Origin: Gammaproteobacteria bacterium
GTDB taxonomy: Bacteria > Pseudomonadota > Gammaproteobacteria > JAUIAT01
Direction: 5' to 3'
Assembly (NCBI GenBank): GCA_030425295.1
Contig: JAUIAT010000010.1
Location: forward strand, 1-64,000
Length of the DNA: 64,000 nt
Shown: positions 17,269 to 27,139 of the stretch, piece after piece
Position numbering within the stretch: position 1 is the stretch's first letter
Layout: each line of letters starts with the position of its first letter
Notes under the pieces: generated by a model
The model's database searches: none
Seen by the model: the letters and a program-made list of their open reading frames with translations, nothing else
What the model was told of the DNA's origin: nothing
Translations under genes and position numbers: made by a program

Positions 17269-18291
17269 TTAACTGTTGGCTATTAAGTTGTGGATTGTGT
17301 TGACAAATTTTACATCTTCATTTAGGCAGGGGATTAGGGTTAGTGAATTGCCTCCTAGTTCAGCCCATTGCTGTTTTGCGCGTATCCCGATTTCTTCGAG
17401 TGTTTCTAGGCAGTCTGATACAAATGAAGGGCATATAACTGTCAGATCTTTGATTCCTTTGGTAGCTAAATCTTTAAGCGTTTCTTCGGTATATGGATGA
17501 ATCCAGGGGGTCTTTCCAATTCTTGATTGGAAACATACGGTATATTGATTTCTTTTGAGGCTTAGCTTTTTTGCGACCATTCTTGTTGTTTCATAGCATT
17601 GCGCTCTGTAGCAAAATTTTCTCTTACCTACAGGAGCTGGGCACTCTTCATGCCTTGAGCAAATTTTTTCGCCATCACTTTTAGTTATTTGTCTTTCAGG
17701 AAGTCCGTGATAGCTAAATAAATAGTGATTTTTAGTAGTTGATCTATGCTTTGTTATACTTTCTGCAAGTGCTTCGATATAGTCTGGGTTTTGATAAAAT
17801 TCTTGGTGAATTATGATTTTAGGAACATTGTGTGAACTGGCAAGCTCTCTTAATGTTTCAGCAATGGCGGACCCTGTGGCGGCTGAACTGTATTGTGGAA
17901 ATAAAGGAAGTATATGTATTGTTTCACAATGAGCTGCTACTAATTTTTTAACTGCCAAATTAATAGTTGGTTTGCCATACCTCATTCCAAATTCAACTAT
18001 GTAGCTTGATCCTAGTTTGGCGCTAACTTCATTTTGTAAACGCTTTGTGTGAACTAATAAAGGGGATCCTTCTTCCGTCCAAATTTCTTGATAGGCTTTT
18101 TTCGTAGAAAATGAACGGAATGGAACAATTAGTAAATTAACAAGTATCCACCGTAAAAAGCCTGGTATGTCAATTACTCTAGGGTCATTTAAGAAGTCGC
18201 GTAAATATCTGCGAACTGCCTTAGTTGTTGGTGCGTCAGGCGTTCCCAAATTAATTAATATTACACCCTGTTTATTTGTAATTTTATTCAT
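17269..18291 (-). CDS. hemH: Ferrochelatase
   Basis: A 340-residue enzyme inserting ferrous iron into protoporphyrin IX, the last step of haem synthesis. It opens with GVILINLGTPDAPTTKAVRRYL and contains LPLFPQYSSAATGSA, YLFSYHGLPERQI (catalytic His region) and VCPSFVSDCLETLEEI (conserved Glu), at normal length. Its 3' end borders the origin-like region, with one DnaA-box-like TGTGGATTG inside the coding end (17289-17297). It is transcribed toward that region and so runs against the local trend. Confidence 0.95.
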   Translation of the reverse strand: MNKITNKQGVILINLGTPDAPTTKAVRRYLRDFLNDPRVIDIPGFLRWILVNLLIVPFRSFSTKKAYQEIWTEEGSPLLVHTKRLQNEVSAKLGSSYIVEFGMRYGKPTINLAVKKLVAAHCETIHILPLFPQYSSAATGSAIAETLRELASSHNVPKIIIHQEFYQNPDYIEALAESITKHRSTTKNHYLFSYHGLPERQITKSDGEKICSRHEECPAPVGKRKFCYRAQCYETTRMVAKKLSLKRNQYTVCFQSRIGKTPWIHPYTEETLKDLATKGIKDLTVICPSFVSDCLETLEEIGIRAKQQWAELGGNSLTLIPCLNEDVKFVNTIHNLIANS

Positions 18292-18399
18292 GATGATAGC
18301 CTACCATACATTTTATATTTATGTTAAATTTTATGAGTTGTTGGCAATTCTTATTACAGCACCTACTTACACATTCTCCACCCAATAATGAGGAAAAAA

Positions 18400-19368
18400 A
18401 TGGTAATTGATAATATTCTCCAGGGAATTGGTAAAACCCCTCTAGTTAGATTTAATAAGGTAACTGATCATCTTAAATGCCAGATTTTTGGCAAATGTGA
18501 GTTTTTAAATCCTGGTGGCTCTGTTAAAGATCGTATTGGTTATTGGATGGTCGAGCGTGCCGAAAAAGAAGGGAGAATTAAGCCTGGTGATACATTAATT
18601 GAACCAACCTCAGGTAATACAGGGATCGGTTTGGCTCTAGCTGGAGCAGTTAAAGGTTATAACGTCATCATTACAATGCCAGAAAAAATGAGCCAAGAAA
18701 AACAGGCTGTACTTGAAGCTCTTGGTGCTACAATTTATCGCACACCAACTGAAGTGGCATATGATCACCCTGATAGCCACATTTCAGTTGCGATTGACCT
18801 GGAAAATAAATTACCTAATGCTCATATTCTTGATCAGTATTCAAATCCTAACAACCCTCATGCTCATTATGAAATTACAGCTGAAGAATTATTGGATGAT
18901 ATGGGGACTGACATCAAGATGGTTGTGATGGGAGTTGGCACCGGAGGTACGGTGAGTGGTGTCGCCAAAAAATTAAAAGAGAAAATTCCTGATGTAATTA
19001 TTGTTGGTGTTGATCCTGTTGGGTCTATTCTCGGTGGGGGAGAGTGTCACCCTTATCAGGTTGAAGGTATAGGTTATGATTTTATCCCAGAAGTCTTAGA
19101 TAACAACCTAATAGATCGCTATGTTAAAGTAAAAGATGAAGATAGTTTTAATGCTGCACGTCGTTTAATACGTGAGGAAGGCTTACTTGTTGGCGGATCT
19201 TCAGGAACTGCATTACATGCAGCTTGGGAAGCAGCTAGAGACTTAGGCCCAGAGGATAAATGTATTGTCTTTTTACCTGATAATATTCGCAACTATTTAA
19301 CTAAATTTGTTAATGATGAGTGGATGAAAGAAAGAGGTTGGTTGCGTGAAGAAGCAGTTACTTGCTAG
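18400..19368 (+). CDS. PLP-dependent cystathionine beta-synthase-type enzyme (catalytic core only)
   Basis: A 322-residue fold-type II PLP enzyme. KTPLVRF, LNPGGSVKDRIGYWMVE (the Lys that binds PLP) and EPTSGNTGIGLALAGA are clear, as is the C-terminal GGSSGTALHAAWEAA. The text tracks eukaryotic-type cystathionine beta-synthases more closely than CysK/CysM, and stops right after the catalytic domain, without the regulatory CBS pair. Function may be cystathionine or cysteine synthesis. ATG 18400 is chosen because AGGA lies six bases before it; ATG 18388 lacks a site. Its end overlaps coq7 by 23 bp. Confidence 0.85.
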   Translation: MVIDNILQGIGKTPLVRFNKVTDHLKCQIFGKCEFLNPGGSVKDRIGYWMVERAEKEGRIKPGDTLIEPTSGNTGIGLALAGAVKGYNVIITMPEKMSQEKQAVLEALGATIYRTPTEVAYDHPDSHISVAIDLENKLPNAHILDQYSNPNNPHAHYEITAEELLDDMGTDIKMVVMGVGTGGTVSGVAKKLKEKIPDVIIVGVDPVGSILGGGECHPYQVEGIGYDFIPEVLDNNLIDRYVKVKDEDSFNAARRLIREEGLLVGGSSGTALHAAWEAARDLGPEDKCIVFLPDNIRNYLTKFVNDEWMKERGWLREEAVTC

Positions 19369-19999
19369 AAAATATACTTTTTTTGATCTGTTTTTGGGTA
19401 ATATTGATCGCGCCTTAAAAACTATTACAGTTAAAAATCTTGGATATCGCTCTAATCCTAGTGGCGATACCCAAGATGGCTTTATGTCGCAAAAAGATAA
19501 AAAGCATAGTGCTGGGCTCATGCGTGTCAATCATAGTGGTGAAATTAGTGCGCAAGGACTATATCAAGGACAAGCTTTAACTGCTAGAGACCCTAAAGTT
19601 GCTAAGAAAATGCAGCAATCAGCTGATGAAGAGAATGATCACTTGGATTGGTGCTCCGAAAGGCTAGCTGATCTAGGCAGTCACACTAGCTATATGAATA
19701 TCGCTTGGTATACAGGTTCTTTATGTATTGGTTTAATTGCTGGTCTTGCTGGAGATAAATGGAGCTTAGGTTTTGTTGCTGAAACTGAGCGCCAGGTTGT
19801 TAGGCATATAGATAGGCATCTTGCCTCCCTCCCAGACGGAGATAATCGAAGTCGTAAAATTCTATACCAAATGCGGGAAGATGAGGGGCACCATGCAACA
19901 GTTGCAATTGAGCAAGGCGCTGCTGAGTTACCTGCATTAATTAAAACAGTGATGAAGACTGTTTCAAAGGTTATGACACAAGTTGCTTATTGGATTTAG
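19346..19999 (+). CDS. coq7: Demethoxyubiquinone hydroxylase
   Basis: A 217-residue di-iron hydroxylase of late ubiquinone synthesis. The ferritin-like iron ligands are visible in LMRVNHSGEISAQ, DEENDHLDW, AETERQVVRHID and MREDEGHHA. A short hydrophobic stretch (SLCIGLIAGLAGD) gives monotopic membrane binding. The start is GTG 19346, behind AGAGG, inside the end of the upstream gene. Relatives begin around the FDLFLGNIDRALK segment, so the first ten residues could be extra. It is the second gene of a two-gene unit. Confidence 0.92.
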   Translation: MKKQLLARKYTFFDLFLGNIDRALKTITVKNLGYRSNPSGDTQDGFMSQKDKKHSAGLMRVNHSGEISAQGLYQGQALTARDPKVAKKMQQSADEENDHLDWCSERLADLGSHTSYMNIAWYTGSLCIGLIAGLAGDKWSLGFVAETERQVVRHIDRHLASLPDGDNRSRKILYQMREDEGHHATVAIEQGAAELPALIKTVMKTVSKVMTQVAYWI

Positions 20000-20030
20000 C
20001 TTGATGATATCATTCCATTGTCAAGCCAGC

Positions 20031-20150
20031 GTTGTTGCATAAATTGTTAGTTTTATTTATCTAATAGAAAATAGATTAATTATGTAAGATATTAATTGTT
20101 TGAAATTACAGGAATTTGTCATCCCGCGATCAAGTCGCGGGATGATAGTG
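20031..20150. mobile_element. MITE-like family 2, half copy with REP-like hairpin
   Basis: It begins GTTGTTGCATAAATTGTTAG and continues with text that matches, in reverse, the right half of the full element at 47522-47759. It ends in a perfect ten-base stem, CATCCCGCGA-TCAAG-TCGCGGGATG (20120-20144). The second terminal repeat is missing. The hairpin sits between convergent coq7 and the VOC gene and could terminate both. Confidence 0.65.
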
Positions 20151-20214
20151 TTTTTATCTCTTTACTACTGTTAAAGCATATAAGTTGATTATTTAAAACT
20201 CGAAACGGGGTTTC

Positions 20215-20613
20215 TTAAAACTTATTAGATATAGGCGGATGATGAATCATCTGCACAACTGTACCATCAGGGTCCTTGCAGTAAAAACTTCTTGCTCCAT
20301 CTCGATGAGTTTTTGGCTGAGAAATAATTTTTACGCCATTAGCCACAAAATGTTTATGCCACTCATCAACTTGTTTTGCATTTGGAAGAATAAAGCCAAT
20401 ATGATCTAAGCGAGGCTTTTGGGGTTCGTTGTGGGCTTCTTCGCGGCGGTGGAGGGCTAGGTTATCAGTACCACTTGTTAAATAAACGTTATCATCATCT
20501 GGGCGCCATTCAACTTCCATTTCAAGAAGATCACGATAAAATTTTTCACATTCATCAAATTCATAAACAAATAGGGCAACGTGGCGCATCCCGATAGTTG
20601 GTTGTCTGCTCAT
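20215..20613 (-). CDS. VOC-superfamily protein (glyoxalase/dioxygenase fold)
   Basis: A 132-residue single-domain protein with the two beta-alpha-beta-beta-beta units of the vicinal oxygen chelate fold: MRHVALFVYEFDECEKFY...LHRRE and LDHIGFILPNAKQVDEW...FYCKDPDGTVVQMIH. His at both unit starts could bind metal. The usual acidic ligand of the final strand (DPDGNxxE) is Gln here. Substrate unknown; glyoxalase I, dioxygenase and resistance proteins share this fold. ATG 20613 follows GAGGGAAAATTA. Single-gene unit. Confidence 0.75.
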   Translation of the reverse strand: MSRQPTIGMRHVALFVYEFDECEKFYRDLLEMEVEWRPDDDNVYLTSGTDNLALHRREEAHNEPQKPRLDHIGFILPNAKQVDEWHKHFVANGVKIISQPKTHRDGARSFYCKDPDGTVVQMIHHPPISNKF

Positions 20614-20686
20614 TAATTTTCCCTCGTTTTACAATGTAAACTTCATGCGTTAAGCTGATATCTTTATTTATCACTAAGTCGACTCA

Positions 20687-21427
20687 ATGATCGAGCTAAT
20701 AAACGTCAGCAAGACCTACGATAATGGTCTGAATTATAGTGTTAGAGATATTTCATTGCAACTTGCCGATGGGGAGACTTTCGTTCTTATTGGCTCATCT
20801 GGAAGTGGCAAAACTACTATTCTCAAAATGTTAAACCGTTTGATTTCACCTTCAGGTGGTGAAATTTATATTGATGGTAAAAATATACGTGAGTTAGACA
20901 AGGTAAAGCTTCGCCGCTCTATGGGGTATGTTTTTCAAGGAGTTGGATTATTTCCTAATATGAATATTAGTGAAAATATTTCATTAATCATGAAGTTAGG
21001 TGACGCTAAAAAAAAGCTTTGTCGTGATAAATCCGCTGAATTGCTTGAAACAGTCAATCTTGAACCAGGTAAATACCTAGATAGATTTCCATGTGAGCTA
21101 TCAGGAGGTGAGCAGCAGCGCGTTGGAGTGGCTCGAGCTTTAGTTAATAATCCTAAATACTTATTAATGGATGAGCCATTTGGTGCTTTGGACGCAATTA
21201 ATAGAGATGCACTACAAGAAGAGTTAATTAGGCTTCGAGACAGACTAAATACCACTATAGTTTTCGTCACCCATGATATTCTTGAGGCGAAAAAGCTGGG
21301 AGATCAAATTGCAGTCATGCATTCTGGAGAATTAATGCAAGTTGGTTCTTTCGATGAATTGTCTACCTGTCCAAGTAATAATTTTGTGAAAAGGTTGATT
21401 GAGTCAGCTCAGCAGAGTCAGCTATGA
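20687..21427 (+). CDS. Osmoprotectant ABC transporter, ATP-binding subunit
   Basis: A 246-residue ATPase with Walker [10 protein letters not shown], signature [15 protein letters not shown], Walker [13 protein letters not shown] and the switch VTHDILEA. It belongs to the glycine betaine/carnitine/choline group (OpuCA/ProV type) but ends without the CBS domains of OpuCA. It would energise import of compatible solutes. The stop overlaps the permease start by 4 nt (ATGA), so they form one operon. The specific solute cannot be read from sequence. Confidence 0.88.
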   Translation: MIELINVSKTYDNGLNYSVRDISLQLADGETFVLIGSSGSGKTTILKMLNRLISPSGGEIYIDGKNIRELDKVKLRRSMGYVFQGVGLFPNMNISENISLIMKLGDAKKKLCRDKSAELLETVNLEPGKYLDRFPCELSGGEQQRVGVARALVNNPKYLLMDEPFGALDAINRDALQEELIRLRDRLNTTIVFVTHDILEAKKLGDQIAVMHSGELMQVGSFDELSTCPSNNFVKRLIESAQQSQL

Positions 21428-22935
21428 ATGAATTGCTAATCAAAATTGGTGAGCAGATTTACCTGGTTATTATCTCTGTTTCTGTAGCAATACTTATCGG
21501 TATCCCTCTTGCTGTAGTTATAACTCGCTGTAAGAAATTAGAGAAATTTACCTTAGGTTTTATAGGCGTTTTGCAAACAATACCAAGCTTGGCCATGCTT
21601 GCATTTTTTATACCATTATTTGGTATAGGTGTGGTTCCAGCTCTTATTGCTCTTAGTATCTATTCTTTGTTGCCAATTGTTAGGAACGCTTACATAGGGA
21701 TCCTTAATGTGCCCAGTGACATGATTGAAGCTGCAAATGGTATGGGGTTGACTAGTTGGCAAAGACTGCGTTTGGTTGAGATCCCACTAGCTATGCCAAC
21801 AATTATTGCAGGTGTTAGAACTGCGGCTATCTTAAGTGTTGGGGTTGCTACTTTGGCGGCATTTGTGGGGGCAGGAGGGTTGGGAGACTTTATTAATAGA
21901 GGTCTTGCTGTAAATGATAACCACCTTATTTTAATGGGTGCAATTCCTGCGGCTATTTTAGCGCTTAGTTTAGATGGTTTGATTGGTGCATTCGAAAAGT
22001 GGATTAAGCCTGGAGCTTCGAAGCAAGGCTCTAAAAAAAATAAGTTACTTATATTTGCGTCATCCTTTTTATTTGTAGTTGGTTTATTTGGTTGGTTTGT
22101 TATTTCTGAAGTTAAATATAATAGTGGCAAAGTTGTTGTTGTAGGTAGCAAGAACTTTTCAGAGCAATACTTACTTGCAGATATGATTGCAATTTTGATT
22201 AAGGAAAATACTGATTTAAAAGTTCAGAAAAAATTGAATTTAGGAGCCACAAGCCTGATTCATCAGGCTTTGGTGCGCGGCGATATAGATTTATATCCTG
22301 AGTATACCGGAACAGCTTATTCTGGAATTTTACATGCAAAACAGAAGAAAGGAGCTCGGCAAATTTACTATAGTGTTAAGAAATTTTACCAGAAAAAATA
22401 TGATTTGCTTTGGTTAAAACCCCTTGGCTTTGAGAATAAAGCAGCACTCGCAGTAACAAGGAAAAGTGCCAACCAATATGGGCTAAGAAATATAAGTGAT
22501 TTGCCGAAAGTTCCAAGGTTATCAATTGGTGCTCCAGCGGAATTTGTTGAGCGCCCTGATTCATATTTGTCTTTAGTGAATACTTATGGTTTAAAATTTG
22601 ATGAAATTAACCAGATGGATCCGGGGCTTGCATATGAAGCACTAGCAAACAATAAGGTTAATGTGATTATGGCTTTTTCTACTGATGGTAGAGTAAAGAA
22701 GTTTAATTTGGTCTTACTTGATGATAATAGAAATGGTTTTCCTGCTTATCAAGCGGCAATTGTAGTAAGAAACCAAACTTTGAAAAAATATCCTGAGCTT
22801 AATTCAGAGCTTAATAAATTATCTGGCAATATAAGTGATGAAGATATAATGGAGCTTAATTATGAGACTGATGTGTTGGGCAGATCTCATAAAGATGTTG
22901 CCAGAGAATTTCTACTTAAAAAGGGGCTGATTTAG
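21424..22935 (+). CDS. Osmoprotectant ABC transporter, fused permease and substrate-binding protein
   Basis: A 503-residue fusion. Residues 1-210 are the permease, with about six membrane helices and the EAA-type loop ([24 protein letters not shown]). After a further helix ([19 protein letters not shown]) residues 235-503 form an OpuAC/ProX-type binding domain: [31 protein letters not shown], and the closing ARFL-like helix. The helix would anchor the binding domain at the outer face of the inner membrane. Two-gene systems of this kind import betaine, choline or carnitine. Confidence 0.88.
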   Translation: MNELLIKIGEQIYLVIISVSVAILIGIPLAVVITRCKKLEKFTLGFIGVLQTIPSLAMLAFFIPLFGIGVVPALIALSIYSLLPIVRNAYIGILNVPSDMIEAANGMGLTSWQRLRLVEIPLAMPTIIAGVRTAAILSVGVATLAAFVGAGGLGDFINRGLAVNDNHLILMGAIPAAILALSLDGLIGAFEKWIKPGASKQGSKKNKLLIFASSFLFVVGLFGWFVISEVKYNSGKVVVVGSKNFSEQYLLADMIAILIKENTDLKVQKKLNLGATSLIHQALVRGDIDLYPEYTGTAYSGILHAKQKKGARQIYYSVKKFYQKKYDLLWLKPLGFENKAALAVTRKSANQYGLRNISDLPKVPRLSIGAPAEFVERPDSYLSLVNTYGLKFDEINQMDPGLAYEALANNKVNVIMAFSTDGRVKKFNLVLLDDNRNGFPAYQAAIVVRNQTLKKYPELNSELNKLSGNISDEDIMELNYETDVLGRSHKDVAREFLLKKGLI

Positions 22936-23013
22936 CGCCTAACTTGAATGTATTGTTAAAAGTTTGTTATCTTTGTTAGCCATATCTTTAATTTTTGAGG
23001 GATTTTTAAACAC

Positions 23014-24243
23014 ATGAAGTTGTTAAAAAGCAAAATGACCGGGGGGATTTTATTAGTTGCCGGTACATCTATTGGTGCTGGTATGCTCGCTCTTCCTATT
23101 ACAACGGGTGCCGGTGGTTTTTTTGGAGCTCTTACTCTCTTCTCTATTTGTTTTATTTTTATGATGACAACTTTGTTTCTTTGGCTTGAAGCAAACATGA
23201 CTTTTAAAGAAATTGATACCAATATGATAACTTTGGCTCGCCATCGTTTGGGGCCTATTGGTGAAATTACTGCTTGGGTCATGTTTTTGATGCTAATGTA
23301 TGCAGCATCTGCCGCCTATCTATCTGGCATGGGATCTCTGCTATCTAAAGTTGTTTCTGGTTCAACACCATTTCATGTAACTGATAATCAGGGTATTGTA
23401 GCCGCAACCTTTATATTTGGGTTGGTTGTTTATTTGGGTGCCTCTTGGGTTGATGGAATTAATCGTATTGCAATGCTTGGTTTGATTAGTACTTATTTAG
23501 GTATGAGCTTGTTTATAACACCATTTATGAAGCTTAATTATTTTCTAGAGGGTGACTTAAAGTATCTGCCGGCCGCAGTCCCAATTGTAGTTTTGGCATT
23601 TATTTCTCATGTGATACTGCCAAGTTTGAGAGTTTATTGTAATGACAACTTGTCTGATATTAAGAAAATTCTGATATGGGGTAATGTTATAGCCTTTGTT
23701 GTTTATATAGTTTGGGAAATGCTTATTATTGGTGTTATTCCCTTAAGGGGTGATGCTGGCCTAATTCACCTGGGAAGTCAGCCACATCCTGTGTCAGCTC
23801 TGACCTATATTCTTCATAAGGATTTAGGGTTGTCATGGATAGCTATCACTGTTGGTGCATTCTCATTCTTCGCCTTGCTAAGTTCTTTTTTGGGTGTTGG
23901 GTTGGCGTTAACCGACTTTTTATCTGATGGCCTGAGTATTAAGAAATCTAAGCTAGGAATGCTTTTCCTTGTATTTATATCATTCAGCTTACCTTTAATG
24001 TTCGCGTTGTTTTACCCTTCAGGTTTTGTTATTGCGTTAAGCTATGCGGGTATATTTGCTGCAGTTTTATACGGTATTTTACCTTTTGCGATGGTCTGGA
24101 AATGTCGCAAGGCTGGTATCAAGAGCAGGTATACTTTGCCTGGTGGTAAGCCTGTATTGTTTATCGTTCTGTTCGGAACATTTGTAATTATTGGTATTCA
24201 AGTCGCTTCAAGATTTGGTATGCTTCCTTTGCTAGGAGGTTAA
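23014..24243 (+). CDS. Aromatic amino-acid permease (TyrP/Mtr type, HAAAP family)
   Basis: A 409-residue inner-membrane transporter with about eleven hydrophobic segments. The opening GGILLVAGTSIGAGMLALPITTGAGGF and WLEANM are typical of the hydroxy/aromatic amino-acid permease family, which imports tyrosine or tryptophan by proton symport. Exact substrate is not assignable. It is convergent with nth, sharing four bases at the stop codons. ATG 23014 follows a GAGGG site about ten bases away. Confidence 0.88.
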   Translation: MKLLKSKMTGGILLVAGTSIGAGMLALPITTGAGGFFGALTLFSICFIFMMTTLFLWLEANMTFKEIDTNMITLARHRLGPIGEITAWVMFLMLMYAASAAYLSGMGSLLSKVVSGSTPFHVTDNQGIVAATFIFGLVVYLGASWVDGINRIAMLGLISTYLGMSLFITPFMKLNYFLEGDLKYLPAAVPIVVLAFISHVILPSLRVYCNDNLSDIKKILIWGNVIAFVVYIVWEMLIIGVIPLRGDAGLIHLGSQPHPVSALTYILHKDLGLSWIAITVGAFSFFALLSSFLGVGLALTDFLSDGLSIKKSKLGMLFLVFISFSLPLMFALFYPSGFVIALSYAGIFAAVLYGILPFAMVWKCRKAGIKSRYTLPGGKPVLFIVLFGTFVIIGIQVASRFGMLPLLGG

Positions 24244-24872
24244 ATCGTCTTATCTTTGTACTCGCAAAGATCTTGAATAATGCACTTCGTGCATTGTGGT
24301 TTTCTCGCAATGCACGTGTATCTACCATGCAAAATCAGCAAATGGTGGGCGTCTTTTAAATGTTCTTTGGGCACAACCTTCATTAGTTTATCTTCAACCT
24401 GTCGAACCGTTTTTCCTATGGCGACTTTAGTTCTGTTTGATACTCTGAAGATATGAGTATCGACTGCCATAGCATTTTCTCCAAAAGCAGTATTTAAAAC
24501 AACATTTGCAGTTTTGCGACCCACACCTGGCAGTGATTCTAATTCTTTGCGAGTTCTAGGTACTTCACTATTGTGCTTATCCACTAATGCTTTACAAGTT
24601 TTGATTATATTTTTAGCTTTAGAGTTATATAGACCAATGGTTTTGATGTATTTTTTTAATCCTTCTTCGCCTAGTTCATAAATTTTTTCAGGAGTATTGG
24701 CTGCAGGGTAGAGCCTTCTTGTGGCTTTGTTAACACTGACGTCAGTAGCTTGAGCAGAAAGAATCACTGCAATCAATAATTCAAAGTCAGAATTGTATTC
24801 AAGCTCTGTTGTCGGTTCGGGAATAGCTTCTGCTAATCTGTCAAAAATTTCTTGTCTTTTTTGCTTGTTCAT
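24240..24872 (-). CDS. nth: Endonuclease III
   Basis: A 210-residue DNA glycosylase and AP lyase for oxidised pyrimidines. The helix-hairpin-helix LPGVGRKTANVVLNTAFG holds the catalytic Lys, and VDTHIFRVSNR the catalytic Asp. The C-terminal 4Fe-4S loop is intact (CIARKPQCTKCIIQDLC, spacing C-x6-C-x2-C-x5-C). It follows the rnfB-like gene by 53 bp on the same strand, echoing the rsx-nth linkage of enterobacteria. Confidence 0.95.
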   Translation of the reverse strand: MNKQKRQEIFDRLAEAIPEPTTELEYNSDFELLIAVILSAQATDVSVNKATRRLYPAANTPEKIYELGEEGLKKYIKTIGLYNSKAKNIIKTCKALVDKHNSEVPRTRKELESLPGVGRKTANVVLNTAFGENAMAVDTHIFRVSNRTKVAIGKTVRQVEDKLMKVVPKEHLKDAHHLLILHGRYTCIARKPQCTKCIIQDLCEYKDKTI

Positions 24873-24925
24873 TTTGTTTTTTTTTATGTCTTAAGAAAGT
24901 GCTGCATTAATTCTATCATAGCGCT

Positions 24926-25384
24926 TTAAGGTTTTTTCTTTTGCCTTGCACGTTGAATAGCTGCCATAATTTCAGACTGACGGGCTTGGACAGTTTTAGT
25001 TTGTATGCTATTTCCAAGCTTGCGCTTTTCATGTTGGATTTGTTTTTGTTTTTCTACTTTCTCTAATCGTTTGTTGCGAGCCTCGTATCTATCGCTATAT
25101 TTTTTAACCAGCTCGATATTCTCATTTAATGATCTTGAGGGTAATTCAATCATGTCGATGCAATCCATGGGGCAGGGAGCAACGCAAAGCTCGCAGCCAC
25201 TGCATTCATCAGACATAACTGTATGCATTTTCTTTTTGGAGCCGACAATTGAGTCAATTGGGCAAGCTTTAATGCATTTGGTGCAGCCGATGCATTCATC
25301 TTCACGAATTACAGCTCTTAATGCTGGTTTATTAGTGGATGACTCTAATGCATCCAGGTGTTTTTCAAATTCTGGGTTATTCAT
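24926..25384 (-). CDS. RnfB/RsxB-like 4Fe-4S ferredoxin
   Basis: A 152-residue protein with two cluster motifs, [12 protein letters not shown] and [12 protein letters not shown], and RnfB-like flanks ([31 protein letters not shown]). A long Lys/Arg-rich C-terminal helix follows. The N-terminal membrane anchor of true RnfB is missing, as is every other rnf/rsx gene, so it may serve as a stand-alone electron carrier. ATG 25384 (MNNPEF) follows AGGTAAAA and overlaps the metG stop by 8 bp. A start at 25396 is less likely. Confidence 0.85.
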   Translation of the reverse strand: MNNPEFEKHLDALESSTNKPALRAVIREDECIGCTKCIKACPIDSIVGSKKKMHTVMSDECSGCELCVAPCPMDCIDMIELPSRSLNENIELVKKYSDRYEARNKRLEKVEKQKQIQHEKRKLGNSIQTKTVQARQSEIMAAIQRARQKKKP

Positions 25385-27026
25385 TTTTACCTGCATTAAT
25401 CATAGCTTCAACTTCTTCATTTTGTAGTCTGCTTAAAAGAGGTTCGAATTTATTGATTTCATGGTTAGTTAAAGTGTTACCCAAAGTATCCCATTCTAAT
25501 CTGCTTATATTTAAGAATTTTTCTGCTTTGCTTGAAAGCTCTGGCAATATGGGGTTTAAGTATGCAGTAAGCACCTTAAACATATTCAAAGCTTGTGTGC
25601 ATACAAGGTGAGCTAGTTCTTTAGTTTCATCTTCTTTAGCAAGTTTCCAAGGAGCTTTATCGTTAATATACTGATTTGCAATATCGGCTAATGCCATAAT
25701 CTCGCGTACTGCGCGATGGTATTCACGCTCTTCATAATATTTAGCAATTATTTCTGATTTATTCGTGAATTGTTGGAATAATTCTTCATTTTCTAATCTG
25801 TAAGCTAATTTGCTATTAAATTTTTTAGTTATAAACCCGGCACAGCGACTAGCAATATTAACATATTTACCAACTAAGTCAGAGTTAACCCTCATTACAA
25901 AATCTTCTAGGTTAAGATCAGAGTCATCAACACTGTTACCAAGTTTAGCTGCTAAGTAATATCTATAATATTCAGGATTAAGATGATCGAGGTAGCGACG
26001 AGCTTCAATGAAAGTGCCACGAGACTTTGACATCTTCTGCCCATTTACAGTTAAAAAGCCGTGCACATAAATCGAAGTAGGAGTTCTAAAATTCGCGCTC
26101 TTTAACATTGCAGGCCAGAATAGAGCATGGAAATACATGATGTCTTTACCTATAAAGTGATAAAGTTCTGCAGCAGAATCAGCTTTCCAGTATTCATCAA
26201 AGTCAACATCATCTCGTTTTGAAGATAAGTTTTTTAGACTTGCCATATAGCCAACAGGGGCATCTAACCATACATAAAAATATTTGCCTGGATGCCCTGG
26301 TATCTCAAATCCAAAATATGGCTTATCTCGAGAAATATCCCATTGTTGCAAGCCTTGTTCAAACCATTCATTAAGCTTATTAGCAACCTCTGGTTGCAGG
26401 GTTCCATCGCTCATCCATTTCTTTAAGAAGTCAGAATATTTATCTAATTTAAAGAAGAAATGAGCTGACTTTTTATAAACTGGGGTTGCGCCTGAAACGG
26501 TTGAAATAGGATTTACAATTTCATTGGTGTTGTAATGTGAGCCGCAAACTTCGCAATTATCTCCATATTGATCTTCGGCGCCACATTTAGGGCAAGTGCC
26601 TTTTACATAACGATCAGGTAGGAACATTTCTTTGACAGGGTCATAAGCTTGTTCTATTTCTCTAACTTCGATATCATTATTGGCCTCAAGACGCTTATAT
26701 ATCTCAGCTGTAAGTTCTTTGTTTTCTTCGGAGTGAGTGGTGTGGTAGTTATCAAATTTAATAAAAAAATCACTGAAATCATTTAATCTTTCTTGATGAA
26801 TACTCTTGATTAACTCTTCTGGAGAAACCCCAAGTTCTTCCGCTTTAAGCATGATTGGTGTTCCGTGAGCATCATCACCGCAGATAAACAGACAATCGTG
26901 ACCACGCATTTTTTGAAATCTTACCCAGATGTCTGCCTGAATATGCTCAACCATATGGCCAAGATGGGTTGACCCATTTGCATATGGAAGCGCTGTTGTA
27001 ACTAGGATTTTTCGTTTATCTGCCAT
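25377..27026 (-). CDS. metG: Methionyl-tRNA synthetase
   Basis: A 549-residue class I synthetase charging tRNA-Met. The HIGH motif is HLGHM near residue 21, the KMSKS loop is [10 protein letters not shown], and the zinc knuckle region is [18 protein letters not shown]. The protein ends after the anticodon-binding domain. It lacks the C-terminal tRNA-binding dimerisation domain of E. coli MetG (about 677 residues), so it is probably a monomer. It is divergent from mrp, as in E. coli, and overlaps the rnfB-like gene. Confidence 0.95.
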   Translation of the reverse strand: MADKRKILVTTALPYANGSTHLGHMVEHIQADIWVRFQKMRGHDCLFICGDDAHGTPIMLKAEELGVSPEELIKSIHQERLNDFSDFFIKFDNYHTTHSEENKELTAEIYKRLEANNDIEVREIEQAYDPVKEMFLPDRYVKGTCPKCGAEDQYGDNCEVCGSHYNTNEIVNPISTVSGATPVYKKSAHFFFKLDKYSDFLKKWMSDGTLQPEVANKLNEWFEQGLQQWDISRDKPYFGFEIPGHPGKYFYVWLDAPVGYMASLKNLSSKRDDVDFDEYWKADSAAELYHFIGKDIMYFHALFWPAMLKSANFRTPTSIYVHGFLTVNGQKMSKSRGTFIEARRYLDHLNPEYYRYYLAAKLGNSVDDSDLNLEDFVMRVNSDLVGKYVNIASRCAGFITKKFNSKLAYRLENEELFQQFTNKSEIIAKYYEEREYHRAVREIMALADIANQYINDKAPWKLAKEDETKELAHLVCTQALNMFKVLTAYLNPILPELSSKAEKFLNISRLEWDTLGNTLTNHEINKFEPLLSRLQNEEVEAMINAGKNE

Positions 27027-27139
27027 CTATTTTTCCATGCGAATATAATAATATGCAGATATGTTATTTTATTTATTGTTTTTGTTCAAGAATTGGCGTT
27101 TATTGGTCTTGCGACATATTTAGTAGTGCATGCATACCT

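Larger units (their letters stand above)
16306..17297. other. Candidate chromosomal replication origin (oriC)
   Basis: A gene-free stretch (16182-17268) running slightly into hemH. It holds five exact TTATNCACA DnaA boxes: 16762-16770, 16942-16950, 17070-17078 and 17259-17267 on plus (all TTATCCACA) and 16306-16314 on minus (TTATACACA). Three TTTTTCACA sites also fit TTWTNCACA, and several inverted TGTGGAT sites are one base off. T-rich DNA follows the third box cluster. Gene polarity changes from mainly minus to mainly plus across it. dnaA, mnmG and rpmH are not adjacent, so identification rests on boxes and polarity. A REP-like fragment lies near 16832. Confidence 0.75.
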
